DNA of 64,000 bases from Cerioporus squamosus (taxonomy: Eukaryota; Basidiomycota; Agaricomycetes; Polyporales; Polyporaceae), in NCBI GenBank assembly GCA_022592435.1, contig JABYQS010000032.1, positions 124,001 to 188,000 on the forward strand, given 5' to 3'. Made by a program: the position numbers and the translations under genes. Shown here piece by piece: positions 35,249 through 47,262 of this stretch; position 1 is the first letter of the stretch; each line of letters begins with the position of its first letter. A model generated the notes under the pieces. It saw only the letters and a list, made by a program, of their open reading frames with translations, made no database searches and was not told where the DNA came from.

Positions 35249-35760
35249 TTACACCACCTGAGCCACTCGCGCATCTGCCCCGTGACGCGATTGAAGAACT
35301 TGAGCGGGGAGTTCGCAGCGTCGTGAGGTACTCTCTGTTCTGCTGCGGGTTCCGCAAGCCCTCTCCGATGCGCGTCGCGACAATCGTGTCCTGCACTGCC
35401 TGGTCCTACAGTTGCGCTTCACGTCCTTGGTGTGCTGGAAGTCGTCATGCAGGACCGTGATGGTGCCTGTGAGCTCCTGCAGAGCGCGTTCAGGATGTGT
35501 GCAGCCCCAGTTGGCGAAGAGCAATTGTGTAAGGTAAGCAAACCTACGTTCTGGACGTTCCGAGTCGCCTCCTTCCCCTGAAAGTCTCGTCGCCGATTTT
35601 CCGTTGCTTGAGGTCATCGCAGATCTGAGCAGGTCCTTGGATTGTGGAGCTATGGGACGGTTGAGTGCAATCGCAAGTGGAACGTGCAGTGCTACTCACT
35701 CGATGTTTTCGAGCGTCCTCCTCATATCATCAAGAAGGCCACTGAACTCCCGTGGAGATG
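35249..35760 (-). pseudogene. NUP49/NUP58-type nucleoporin relic, copy 1
   Basis: The minus strand preserves ALQELTGTITVLHDDFQHTK followed by DVKRN (near 35455-35500), matching QELAGAIAVLRDDVQHTRDL in the copy at 58.9 kb. Further degraded traces lie on both sides (codons for a YKQR/QRTLENIE-like end near 35700 and for TRQCRTRLSR after the conserved block). The coiled-coil region of this FG-nucleoporin anchors it in the central channel complex. Here only a fragment remains. Confidence 0.6.
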
Positions 35761-36304
35761 GTGAATTTGCTCACGTTCGTTGGCGGCAGCCGTGCCTTAG
35801 GATTGCCGTACCTTCGCGTCAGAAAGGCGGTTGCTGGACGCACTTCGTTGTGTCGAAGTATTGGATGCCATCCGGGTTCCAAACCGTGTCGTACACACCT
35901 TTGGGCTGTTCTCCGTCCGGAAGAGATCGTTTTGGATAACCGAAGCGTTGGACGAGATGGATGAGGGGGACGGACGAGGATCAACCGCGAAAAAGACGCG
36001 CGGTAGCGCACGAGCTCTGTTCTCCGTATGTAATATGTACTGAGGCGAAGCTGGAAGTACTGGAAGCGTGTTCGGTATTCCACAAGTACGCTGACAATAT
36101 TAATCCTCCTCACTGTACACTGCTTGAATCCCAGTCTCACGAGATATGTCGTGTTGGGATTGGTAACCTTCGAGATTGAGGCCTGAGGAGCCATCCGAGG
36201 GCCTACATACTGATCTGCCCTCGTGGTACATAGTACCCAAGCTCAGCGCTCAAGCTTCAATTGCAAGCTTGTTTCAAGGTGCGTTACTCGCTGCAGTTAC
36301 TTAC
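35761..36304. other. No gene recognised
   Basis: Short frames on both strands without recognisable motifs, between the nucleoporin relic and the 415-bp TIR element. Confidence 0.4.
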
Positions 36305-36719
36305 TGGATGACTTTCCATAAGACTCTGCGGGTCTACGGACGACCGTAAACCTCTAAACAAGCCTGTTGGCCGAGATGCCGAGGCCGATACAGACCCCGC
36401 TGATGGCAATGAGCTCCGTAGACCTCTCAAGCGCCCAAAATCTACGAAGGGGGTCGACCCCCCTTCGTAGACCCAAACGCTCCCGCAGACCTCTCGCTTA
36501 GCCTCGCTTAAGGCATTTTGAGCCTCCGAACGACTGGAAAGGAAGTCCCCATCATGACAAAGCCTGTTTCCATCACACTTGTTGCTCACATAATCTTAAC
36601 AACCGACCTCCGAATGTCCCGGGTTGTCCGTTCAGCGCCCAAGATACCCGGGGAAGATGAAGCTCCGCTAGGAATCTACGGCGACCGTAGACCCGCAGAG
36701 TCTTATGGAAAGTCATCCA
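36305..36719. mobile_element. 415-bp TIR element with central palindrome
   Basis: The ends are 35-bp perfect inverted repeats (outer 20 bases TGGATGACTTTCCATAAGAC), extending imperfectly to nearly 50. The flanks carry the direct repeat CTTAC (36300-36304 and 36720-36724), a probable 5-bp target duplication. Inside there is a near-perfect palindrome (CTACGAAGGGGG / CCCCCTTCGTAG, about 36449-36477), and the word GTAGACC recurs. No coding capacity. Superfamily is not assigned. Confidence 0.82.
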
Positions 36720-37132
36720 CTTACGATACGTCGCCGTGTTGTCTGTCGTGATCGATCGACGATGTGCCGAGGGACGTCTAGTAAGGTCTATTAGTAGTAG
36801 TACTGAGTCTGGACCCCGGCCAGACTCATGACGTAACCGCGTGACCTCACTGGATGAGCCTGATGATAATTCTTGACAATTATATGATAATTATGAATGT
36901 TCTTGGACTTAGAACCTCTTGAAGACAGCAGTTTCTTGATATAGTAACTTATCTCCGTCGGGCAGTATAAACCGCTTTAGTCAAGTTTATGAAGGGACCA
37001 CTCAGCAACCCCGCGCGACTCGGCTTCGAGACTGGTGCCTTCCATGAGCACTACGTTCCCCCGTATAAAACTGGGCCACCAGGACGGTGATGATCTATCA
37101 TCAGTACCGACTACAGCCGCTCTATCTCGACC

Positions 37133-37994
37133 ATGTCTCACGCCGTCATCAACTACATACAGTGTCCCATTTGCCGGGATTCTCTGCAAGGCACGGAGTC
37201 TAGGGCCGTAGTCGCGACCCAATGTGGTGGGTTGGGTACCATACTATCTTCTCCTCATGGCAGGCTCACCTCGCTCTCTAGGACACATATTCTGTTCTCC
37301 GTGTCTCACGTCCCACCGGAGGGCTGGAGCTCCACTATGTCCTGTCTGTCGTGCAGTGATCCTACGAACGATTAAGGTCACTCTCCGAGAAGACAAGCCC
37401 GCCATGCTGTCTGCGGATGCTGTCCTTCGCTCTACTCGGCTTCTCGACGTACTGCACGACATAAGCGCGCAGGCTTCGTTATCAGCAGAGACTTTGAAGG
37501 GTGTCGCCGAGTTGTACGTCTTCGAATCCAGTTCTCTTCCGCACTCAGTCAAAATAGCTTACCATACTATCTATTGGCAGGGTCCAGGCTTTTGCGGATG
37601 CAGTCGAAGCCAGCAATTCGGGCCCGACCTTAAAGGTTGGTATCACCGGTACTCGTCACCCGTAGGACTTGCTGACACTTCAAAGTCTCTCACAAAAGAG
37701 CTGGTGAATCATGTGTCCACCATCCAGGCGGCGCATGTACACTCTCAAGAGGGTGCCATCCTGCAGACTCAACTCCAACGGTGGGGGGGGTTAGTCGAGT
37801 GGGAGCAGCGTCAGCTCTTCTCCGCTGAGCGTCGCTCCGAGATCTACGAGCTGCGGCGAAGCGGCGTCGATGAAATGAATCGTCTTGTGCTCGATGATAT
37901 CGAGCGCGCGATGGCCGTTGCGCAGCACGAGGCTCTGGAGCATCATAACACCTTGACATGTCTGCAAGGCCAGCTGCAGGAGTTACGACAGTAG
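37133..37994 (+). CDS. RING-finger protein with C-terminal coiled coil
   Basis: Two exons (37133-37226 and 37282-37994, 807 nt) join in phase over a 55-nt GT-AG intron. They give 268 residues with no internal stop. The N-terminus is a C3HC4 RING: CPIC near residue 13, then CGHIFCSPC across the splice junction and CPVC near residue 58. RINGs of this kind usually act as E3 ubiquitin ligases. The middle part is unremarkable. The last ~90 residues (from about QEGAILQTQLQRW) are Glu/Arg/Leu-rich and look helical, likely a coiled coil for dimerisation. The ATG context is cgaccATGt. It is one of the few genes in this window that reads as intact. Substrate and pathway are unknown. Confidence 0.78.
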
Positions 37995-40900
37995 ATTGCC
38001 ATGTACTGGTCATGCCAACACGTCCGGTTAACCACGATCATTCAACTTCCCTCGAGATCTGGACGGTCGACGGTTGCGTTGATGCTCCATATAGCGCTGT
38101 TGTGATCACGCAATTCTCGGCCAACACCCTGGACACGACCAGTAGTCACACCAGCGTAGAAGCGGAGAAGGGAGGGAGTATATAGCGGTGCGGCTTTCAG
38201 GCAGCGTCATGCCGCTATTGACCTCCCACCGTCCTCTTGTCGCCTCAGCACGTGCTATTTCATGGACCTTCCTGGAGCACGGGCGAACTGATTACAGCCG
38301 TGAAGTACCGGAACTTCGCCCTCGGTCGTCGCAGGTCGCAGTCAGCCTCGAAGTCCCAGCACGTCCTCGAGTCAGTTCCGGCAACCCCTCCAGATAAGCG
38401 GCACCGGCTCCATCTACTAGAGTCTCGAGGGCCTGAGTAGGAGTCGGAAGCTTAAGGGCATGCAGATTTATAGAGTATTAGAGGCTGAACGTGGATCGTT
38501 AACCTTTGAGGTGTCTGCGAACGTCTGAAATGTGACCGGAAACCGTCTGTACCGCGTCAATGTGTGATCCAAACGTTTCATGACACTGACATCTAGACAA
38601 CTGATCAGTTTTTGGAGCGGAAGTTACGCGCGTCCTTGCGGCATTCACTCTCCGAACGCGTGCTTGTGAGAACAGGACATATTGCGGAGGCCATGCCGCC
38701 CATCTCGTCTAGGACTTTCCAAGAGTCTGGTGTTCGCCACTACCAACGCTCTTCCTAATAGACTACGCATCCTGCTGTTAGCCGCGCCCCTCGCCGATAC
38801 GAAGTTGACCTCGTTCCAGCCCATCACCCGCGCCCGGTGCAATCTCCACCCATCGTAGTCCCTGTGTATCCACCATAGAACGTCGGACTTGAGCAGCCTT
38901 GGTGTTGCGCACGAGCCCATCTCATCTGCGGAAATCCATCCTGAAGACATGGCCTGACGACTCAGTGAGACAAGACGAAGGAAGAGTCCAATAGAGCTGC
39001 AAAGCATATTCTGCGCCCATACCTACCTGCTATTACTGAAAGCGACGGGCAACCTTCTGAGGAACAAGGGCGCCGCAAGAAGCCTCGCGCTTTCGAGACC
39101 TAGGAGTCCGTCGAGCGCATGGTATATTCCATCTTGCCACGGTGACCCAGACGAAAGAGAAGTCAACGCACCGTCCAGGGAGTCACAACGACCCATCAAC
39201 GCATGGTTGTCAGCCAGTCTTCCGGTCGTGACTGTGGACGATGGTCAGTAACTTGCGGGTCCGTGCATGGAGATTCGAAATGCTTACCTCCCTGCTTAAG
39301 TGCAGAGCCTTCGGTCCGTCGCACCTGCCTGACGTGTCATGGTAGCGCATGGCTAAACGGTATATGCGTCAGTGAGCATGTGAAGACGTTGGGAGGGAGG
39401 GGACGACCACTTACACCCGATGCATGCAGCGTGAAGGATAAAGGACGGTGAACATGCAGCTCACGACTGGAGGATGTCATAAAATCATGGGATTATTACA
39501 GTGTGCCCGCTAGGCTAAAGGCTAGGTAACGTACATGGCAAATACATGATGCTGAGGAAAGGATCGCCTGCGCGCGGAGTGTCGGAGTCGAGGCGCCGCG
39601 TACGTTCGCCCTCGGAGTGGCTGGGACGTGCACTCCTCAATGAGAGGACGTTCGTCGGGAGTAAAAGTGGGATCGGGCGAACACGGCGGGTGAATGAAGG
39701 GTCTTGCGTGATGACATGGCGTGCCGGAGGTACGTGAGTGTATCCGGTTGTATGTGAAGATTGTGTATGTCAACGAACCGGTGTAACATATGGTCCGTAT
39801 ACCTTTACCAAGCTCTCACGCGTCCTCCAACGACAGCCGCCGTGTTCTCCTCGAGGACAGGTTTTGCGTGTCGATTCCGGTTGTCTTGTCCAGATCCGGA
39901 TCGCGACCGAACCTCTGGCGTAGGGAAACAACTGAGGGCTGAACTATGACCTCGCCCCGAGATTCCTTTGTCGGCCGCAGTTGAGATGTGCAACAGCAGG
40001 GGGAGATGGTGGAAGAGCGAACGAGGCAAGCGATACATAGTTCGCCTATTCGCGACGCGAGGTGGTGGGGAAAGATGAGAAAGAAGCGCTGACCCTGGGT
40101 GCCTCGGGTTCAGCCGGTCCGCTACCCAGGGTCTTGTTCCGTTTACTCTTCTCTCTCTCTCTCTCTCTCTTCCCCATCCCGCCACCTTCACCAGCGCACA
40201 TTACCCTCCTCCTCTTCCTCCGCCAGCGAGCCTTGAGCCAGCCCTATGACGGACGTAAACTGGATTCGTGCTCTCAACTCGCTACGCACTGGCAAGACGC
40301 GCCTCGCGAGAAGTGCAGGTTACAAGGCCTGGCACTCCGCGAGGATGGGGACTCCTGCGGTGTACTAAGCACCGCATACCGGAGGACCTGGCCGCTCTGT
40401 GGACGTCCGGGACCGAGTAGTACAAGAGACAGCCCGAGCATGCACGCAATTCTAGGAGCCCAGGAATTCTTGCACAGCATCAGTCTGGCACGGAGGTACA
40501 TCTTCGTCTGCGAGGTGAGAATGTGGCCGCTCACCACTCCCGCATTCCTACCAGGAGAATAAGCACGCGTCGGATCTGCTCAAATCTTTGTCACTCCTCG
40601 TGGCGTACGCTTGAGTACCTATGTACGCGACTGGATACCTCCCGTCAAATCCTCCATGCACGCGAGCACTGACTACGCGCGCGCGTGACGGTGCAAGTAT
40701 CTACATAGAGTCGACGGACGTCGGTGGCAATCTGCGAGTAGACCAAGGATCAAATACCCCGTTAGACCATACCGTAAGAGTCACTTTAGTCTGTGATTGA
40801 TGACGCCAGCTTGACTCGCGGTGCAGCACCACCTGACCTCGTAGATGGAACAGGTCGGTGGCCACGTCTCCGGTCGGCTCGCATGTCGCAATTGCTCTGT

Positions 40901-42470
40901 CCTTCCTCTTCTTTCTATGATATGGCATGCTTCTACCCCGAGCCACGCAGGAAGAAACGCGAGTCCGTGGGGGATCAAGCCGGGTGGACTCAGGACGTTA
41001 TCAGTCATGTCCAATGTGCAGCAGGCGGACAGTACCCCGTCCGGCGCGCACCATGACGCGCCCGCTGCCAAGGAGAGCGCATGGTTGTTTCCCACTTCGC
41101 ACGTGGGGCAGCCCGAAGGCGAGGACGTAGAGCACCAGGATGATTCCTCAAGTGCTGGAGCACCATTGGAAGGGCGGGAGAGAGCCCGGGAAGCAGTGGC
41201 TTACTGTTCAGTCCTGTACTTGAGTGTGCTATGCAAGTTCATTGGGTCCTTGCATGCCCGGCGAAAGTATGTGAGTGGTTTGTTGTGATAGAGACGGGCG
41301 ATAGGACCAGAGGGCAGCGTACGGCGAGACTGAAGACGACATGGCGCAGCTTGCGCCTCGAAGTCGGCTACGTCTCGCAGAAGCAGCTAAAGCAGAAGCT
41401 GACGCGGAGCCACAAAGATCGTCTAGATGGTACATAACGCTATGACACCGGTTTCCGAGCGTGATGACCGTCGTGCTGCGCAGGCAGATCCGCGTCCGGG
41501 CGAGTGGGGGACGATTACATGGAAGACACAGTACCCCAGCTCACACGTGTGTTATCCCTCTCGCACAGCACGGACCTGAGGGGTCTGTAAAACGGTGCCG
41601 AGAGCAAGAGCGATGCCGGTATTATCACAGGCCCCTTAGTAGCGCATGATGATGAAGTGTCTACTCAGTTCGTCCATCACTGGCCTTCGTCTCTCCAGTG
41701 CGTGTGGTCCGGCCATATCAAAACCATCTGTAGCTATATGGATGGTCTGCATGCCTGATCGTACGCTGTAGCGTACTGAGGAGGGCATTACCCATTCACC
41801 CTGCCTCGAACACATGAATTCGATTCTGTGAAGTTTAGAGATGTTGCAAACGAACACACCTGCGAGCCTGCCCAGTTACGCCCACACAAACTATCCGGTT
41901 GCGGAGTCGATAAAAAGTCGCACTGGTCGGAAGAGAGCCATGTGGAATTTCCGCCACACAGGCTGTATGATGTGTTCCCTGTATATCCACAACATCCGAC
42001 ATATCCCGTGCTCAAAAGAAACATCCTGAGGGCATGTGCGAACGACATAGATGATCAGAACCAAAGTCGCAAGTCTGGCCAAATCACCGGAGACCTTCTA
42101 GACGATGTCACCTTCCGGAAAAGCATCAGAACGCTTGGAGCTCACCTTGACCACACGCATTCTGTTGGACTGAGGGCAGCGAGTCAGGACGCACAACCTC
42201 TTTATACACGACCCTCTTGAAGGCTGCGGAAATATCCAACCCGAGTTATAACTCATTACAATATCCCAGAGTAAATATCCAACATAGGCAATATTCAGTA
42301 CGTCTACAGGGCGTCCCCGCTTGCGAGCGACTGCACACGATACGTGCCAGAGAAGGCACAGCGTAGGTGACACAGAACACTGCGGGAGCAAACAGGGCGA
42401 CGGAGAGACGCGAGTGCTATCTGCAAGAATGAAGCCCGGGATGATTGGGTGCCGAGCATCATGATCGACG
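37995..42470. other. Gene-poor stretch with a CT microsatellite
   Basis: Frames are short and overlap on both strands. A somewhat protein-like minus-strand frame lies at 38645-39007 (SSGWISADEMGSCATPRLL), and a plus-strand one near 38237 (YRNFALGRRRSQSASKS). Neither has a recognisable family. A (CT)n tract of about 11 units lies at 40148-40170, as in fungal core promoters, but no gene I can support follows it. Confidence 0.4.
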
Positions 42471-42519
42471 TCGAGCAATGATGCAGGAAGGTCGGTGTTG
42501 TGCGGCCGCGCTCTACACG

Positions 42520-42968
42520 CGTCGGGGCGTGGGGCTAGGAGCTGGTGAATGTCGACGTCGGGAGGCCGGTGTCGTGCACGCGTCGGGGCATGCGGGGCTG
42601 AGCTGCTGGAGGTCGACGTCGGGAGGTCGGTGTCGTGCGGCGCTCTGCACGCGTCGGGGCGTGCGGCGAGGAGCCGCCGCCTGTCTGCGTGCGTTGCGGA
42701 CCGGCTGAGTCGACGTCGGGAGGCCGGTGTCGTGCACGCGTCGGGGCATGCGGAGAGGAGCCGCCGCCTGTCTGCGTGCGTTGCGGACCGGCTGAGTCGA
42801 CGTCGGGAGGCCGGTGTCGTGCACGCGTCGGGGCATGCGGGGCTGAGCTGCTGGAGGTCGACGTCGGGAGGTCGGTGTCGTGCGGCGCTCTGCACGCGTC
42901 GGGGCGTGCGGCGAGGAGCCGCCGCCTGTCTGCGTGCGTTGCGGACCGGCTGAGTCGACGTCGGGAGA
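42520..42968. repeat. GC-rich minisatellite with higher-order structure
   Basis: Blocks starting GTCGACGTCGGGAGG follow each other. An 87-bp unit (42709-42795) contains CACGCGTCGGGGC and ends GCGTTGCGGACCGGCTGA. A compound ~159-bp unit made of a ~62-bp and a ~97-bp version occurs at about 42550-42708 and again at 42796-42954, almost identical. Because 87 and 159 are multiples of three, long open frames run through the array on both strands. I treat these as by-products rather than genes. Confidence 0.85.
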
Positions 42969-43373
42969 GAGCTCGCCACGCGGCGGGCCCAGGCGGGCGA
43001 CACGTGGGCGGCCATGCTGACTAATTTGACTTGCCTCAATTGGCCATGGTACAGCGCGCGCTCCCCGGGACGCGACCCGAGGGCCGACTCGCCCGCCGAC
43101 TTGCTTTGTTCTCTCTCTCGGACTTCCTGCGCATGCTCGCCGTCGCCCTTCGTCGCCTTGGCTCTCGCAAGTCTCGTCCGTTTCCGCTCGGTACCTATAG
43201 CAGCTGCAGGCAGTTCACCGCTGCACAATCTCCGATATCGCCCCAGGTTCGTCCCGTGCACCTGCCTCATGCCCGCCAGCGACAACTGTGCCACCCGCTT
43301 ACCACCTCTTCCCACTCTCAGCCTCCAGCTTCGATCGAGCCGCGAGCCTCCCGTCGCGGCCAACCTTCCATGC

Positions 43374-43473
43374 ATGGCAAGACTAGTCTGTACATGGCAA
43401 CTCGCCGCACGCGTCCTGCGTGACGCGGCAAACATCCCCGTCCTAGCTTCAAAGCGCCGCTATGCCAGCCATG
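43374..43473 (+). other. Orphan first exon encoding a mitochondrial presequence
   Basis: An ATG at 43374 begins 33 codons of an Arg- and Ala-rich, acid-poor leader (QLAARVLRDAANIPVL, then KRRYASHG) ending exactly at a GTAGGT donor (43474). Arg-rich leaders ending in RRYAS are typical of matrix-targeted proteins; several mitochondrial dehydrogenases begin this way. A CT-rich stretch with promoter-like character lies upstream (43100-43300). No matching second exon is found downstream, so it is probably the cut-off 5' end of a gene. Confidence 0.35.
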
Positions 43474-44306
43474 GTAGGTCCCCGCAAAATCACCGTCTTT
43501 GGCATGTCAAACTCCTGGTCGCGACCGTTGGCGGTTCTACTCAATGGGCGCATGCCCGCACTCCAGCTAAGGACTGCAGAAGTGTCGTTGCCTCAGCAGC
43601 TACTGTGAGAGCATTCCCGATCGTATGCATCCTGGCAGCTTTGCGATTGTGTCCTACGCGGAGATGGTGTATCTCCGTTGTGCCTTAGCTCAGATGCATC
43701 ATTGTTGTCGTGCGTGTTCTCATACTTCCCGAGAGTCGGCGAGCTTCGCTAGCGCTGCATGTCATGCTATCGTATGCATATCCCGCCGCTCTCGATTGCG
43801 TGTAGCATTACACCTGGTCTTATACATCATGCACTACGTGGAATCAGACCGCCCCGTGACCTTGGACTCGCATCCACAACTCGTCCACGCCTATGGCCGG
43901 CTTGGGCCTCAGCATCTGCCTATCCAAAGCGGAGCATCGGTTCAGAAACAAGGGGTTGTAGCAATCTATGGGGAGTCCTTTCGGGACCGCCATGGGCTCG
44001 TGCACCCGTATAGTTCGGTGACGTACTCGGATTGGATTACCGTTCGGATTTCTGGTTGCTGCATGAATGAGATCAAGGTGACGGTATAAGTGGACCAGTG
44101 ACGTTGCTCTCCAAGGCTTGTCGAAAGTAGCGTACTGCCGACCTTGACCTGCCATGGTTGGAATTTCCTCATCGGAGCTTATACCCGCAGTACCCACTTG
44201 TGTGATGATGTCGTATACACGGGAAGAGTCAGGAAGCGGGAGGTATTGTGAGGCATCTCGCCTGTTGCGGAACGTCTGTGACTCTATCAATGCATGCACT
44301 AGCCCG

Positions 44307-45605
44307 TCAATGAGATGTACGGTTTACCGTTCCCATGCGGCTATTGCGCGAGTAATGCTTGGCTTTCGTCACTTTGTCCTGGCCATGGGCCGGAGTAGCC
44401 TCCTGATGTTCTGACCAGCACTTCTTCAAGTACGTGATGTATCGCCGGTAAGACTCAATGAATAGATCTCGTTCTTGATATTCCTTGGGAATAAGATTGA
44501 TGTCATACTGACCGCCTCTTGCACTTGCCCAAAAGTCCGCGCTGAACGCATTCTCAACGCATAAGTTGTATACACTGGTGGGGCGACTCCGCCAGTCAAA
44601 CCGGTAAGGTTTAGTCAGGGCTTCTCCTCGGTCAATGCGCTGGAGCTCATTCCTCATCTCCTGTTCTGATGGAGGGTCGGGCACGGAATCGGAACCCCGG
44701 AAACCGAAAGTGAGTCCGACATGCTTGCGGATGCATCGCTGCGCTGTCGATTCAGTCAAAGACAACCAGCGAGGATAGTCTGCCAAGTACCGACCCTCAG
44801 ATAATTAGCTCTGGAATCTTTACCTTTCTCTCTAGGAGGTCGAGATGTATCGTGTACGCGACGCGGACTGTTTGAAGTCCTCTCGTTCACCAACTCTTGC
44901 AGGGATAGCATTATCGCGGAAAATCGGGTATCTGTGCGTCGTTGATGATCCTGCAAAGTATGGTGCAGTTGATGGACGTTATCCTGAATTCGGTCCAGCC
45001 GACGATACACATCGGCGATCTGGTTACAGATGAACATTGGCTCCTGTATCGGTGCAATGAATACTGAGACTCACCCGGTCGAAGGAGAATGGTTGCTCCA
45101 CTTCCGGATCAACCTCCATCTGTCAACACAGTGAGTTGAATATGTCATAACCAGCTATTCTGAGGGCTTAATTCTACTTCATCATGCCTCGGGGTCGCTA
45201 TGTCGTCTGCCGTTGACCCCTGTGCCAAAGGAGTTGAATTATAATGGTGTATCACTTCAGTTTTCCTGATGAACTAACCTCGCGACGGGACGGCCGGTCG
45301 GGTATACGCCGTGACTGTTCCTCTGTTAACCACTGCAGGAAAGGAGTTAATTCCAAATCCAGATCAATCAATCCTTGTATGCAATTGTCACCTCTATGGG
45401 AGACGCGAATGTTGACTCTCGCAAGCCGGTGATTCTCGGAGAAGAAGGCTGGGGTATATGAGACTTCGCCCTTGTCAAGACATCGCCCAACAACACGACT
45501 AGCCACGTACTTCACGGAACCGCGGAGATTCAAGCAGCCATGACGAGAAGTGATGAGGAGCTCTCTGGGAAACTGTAAGTCAACATGAAGCAACGATGTT
45601 GACAA
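44307..45605 (-). CDS. Unrecognised protein with coiled coil, probably multi-exon
   Basis: Three minus-strand pieces may belong to one gene. The first, 45605-45252, contains LHVDLQFPRELLITSRHG and RVNIRVSHRGDNC. The second, 45037-44790, has a likely coiled coil (DRIQDNVHQLHHTLQDHQ, then TRFSAIMLSLQELVNE). The third, 44786-44307, is a globular part with PPSEQEMRNELQRIDRGEAL, SVYNLCVENAFSADFW and FIESYRRYITYLKKCW before a Lys-rich tail. The frames differ, so introns or frameshifts lie between them; I could not place clean splice sites. Composition supports coding. Similar coiled-coil plus globular proteins of unknown function are common in Agaricomycetes, but I cannot name a family. Confidence 0.35.
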
Positions 45606-47008
45606 GATTCACCTCGAACGGCGGCGAAGCAAGGAGCCAGGCTTCCTCTCCCCTTGCATCGTTGCCGTCATGGGGGCGTTGCATGGCGGAGACTTGGAGA
45701 ACGCAGCCGCGATGTCACCCAATAGTTATAGCTTCTGCGACCTTACGCAGCTCGCATGCTGATGACAGCTGCCTCTCTGGGTAGATCCTGAACTTGGCAA
45801 GTGCTACATCCGGATTCGAACACAGGACAGACATAAGCACACCGATGGATCAACATGTAGGACAGTGTGTATAGCATCCCTTGTAGGGCATGCGTACGGG
45901 GTATATAGTGCTGCATGCAACAGAGATGACCTTGTGGACACGGATACGGATGTCCCTTGCAGACACCGCGAGAATCAATTGCTCATACCAGTTGATCACG
46001 CTGGCAGAGATGAGCAGAGTGCGGACCATGTTGAGGATCTCGAAGCGGAGGCGATCGATCTGCGTGATCTTGCGACAGAGGAGATGCCCTACGAGGGACA
46101 CGAAGGGGTGATGAGCGTGCGGCGTGTTCTGACACAGGTGGTACAGCTTCTACTTAGCCGGGGCAGGGTTGTGCGCATCCCAACGGTCTGTCGCTGAAAG
46201 CTGACGCTATGATGCGAGATGGTTCGCAGGCTCGGTTAGAATTCGAAGTGCAGACCCGTCGAAGAGATCAATGCATACGGCGCTCAATGGCAATGGGGAA
46301 GAGGAACGAGAAGGCGGTGGGATATGGGTCGCCTAGAGAGACAAACTGTCTCCCTGATGTGCTTGGGTGGCGAATGAATCATTGGGGGCTCTGAAGGGAA
46401 GTGTGAACCGCTGAAATCCACAGTGTCAGCCCGATTCACACACGAATGAATTCAATACGACATACCATAGGAGAAGCACTCCTTCAGGCGCGATAGCTTG
46501 CCATCCAACAGTGGAGGCGTGATACGAGGCCGCGAGAAGACAGTGGCCCCGAGGATGATGACGCTTCCCTGAGTCCCGTCTGCGTGTTCGGCCGTCGTCG
46601 TTATCCGAGCGCGTTGTCGAGGACGACATCGATGTACCGCCAGTTTGACTCGTGTTTGTCTCTCGCAGAGTACACATGGCGAGACGGTAAGTCGTTTCGG
46701 CGAGGGGAAGTGTCGTCTCCGGGTCCGGCTGAAGGGAGCGACAGTAGAAATGTTCGTAGGTCACGTTTTACATCCGGAACGGCACTGTTAGCTCTGCACG
46801 TATGTCAGCTAGGCGTCGAAGCGCATGAGGAGTGACTTACCATTGCGACTCTGTGATGACGGTCTTGATGTCGCCATAACCGGAGATAGAGTATCCGGTT
46901 TGCTTCAGCTTGACCCTGAGATATGTCCAACAGCCAGGCGGGGGTCACCGGCGACACGGCTGGATGTTGCGGAAGACGTATCTCGCCTCTAGAACTTTTA
47001 CGAAAGCC
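45606..47008. other. No gene recognised
   Basis: Short frames only. A minus-strand frame at 46426-46764 (PDPETTLPLAETTYRLAM) is weakly protein-like and stops before the mobile element. Confidence 0.4.
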
Positions 47009-47017
47009 GTGATCATG
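47009..47017 (+). repeat. Left 9-bp target-site duplication
   Basis: GTGATCATG directly precedes the left terminal repeat and is repeated exactly at 53205-53213. Confidence 0.85.
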
Positions 47018-47143
47018 TAGTCTCGTTACCAGACGTTTAGTTACTGACCCTTTCGGACATTGAAAGCGGAGAGCGAAAAAAGAATGCGAGGGTCCGTTAC
47101 TAAACGTCTGGTGAAATTCGTATAGAGGGGTGGGGGGCACCCC
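47018..47143 (+). repeat. Left terminal inverted repeat with internal palindrome
   Basis: It contains a stem-loop: arm 47029-47050 (CCAGACGTTTAGTTACTGAC...) pairs with 47090-47111, 20 of 22 positions matching. The ~39-base loop contains GAAAGCGGAGAG followed by an A-rich run. The palindrome is followed by a G-rich segment (GAGGGGTGGGGGGCACCCC) that is repeated inverted at the right end. Confidence 0.85.
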
Positions 47144-47262
47144 GAGGCGCCCATATATTCTTGACGCGACGCGTTCAGGACGCGTCGTGGAGCTCGCGCT
47201 CTCGGTCTGCTAGGCCAGGATGTAGCACTCTCAATATACTTGTCCTTTGTTCCGCTACCACC

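Noticed and set aside
40148..40170. CT tract as the promoter of a gene
   Set aside because: No supported coding sequence follows; kept only as a microsatellite.
42520..42968. CRISPR array
   Set aside because: Units are contiguous tandem repeats without unique spacers, in a eukaryotic genome with introns.
42098..43435. 445-codon minus-strand frame through the minisatellite
   Set aside because: Openness follows from repeat units divisible by three and high GC; the same region is open on the plus strand, and the translation is Arg/Ala low complexity.
45805..45825. GGATTCGAAC as a minus-strand tRNA T-arm
   Set aside because: Flanking sequence does not fold into a cloverleaf.
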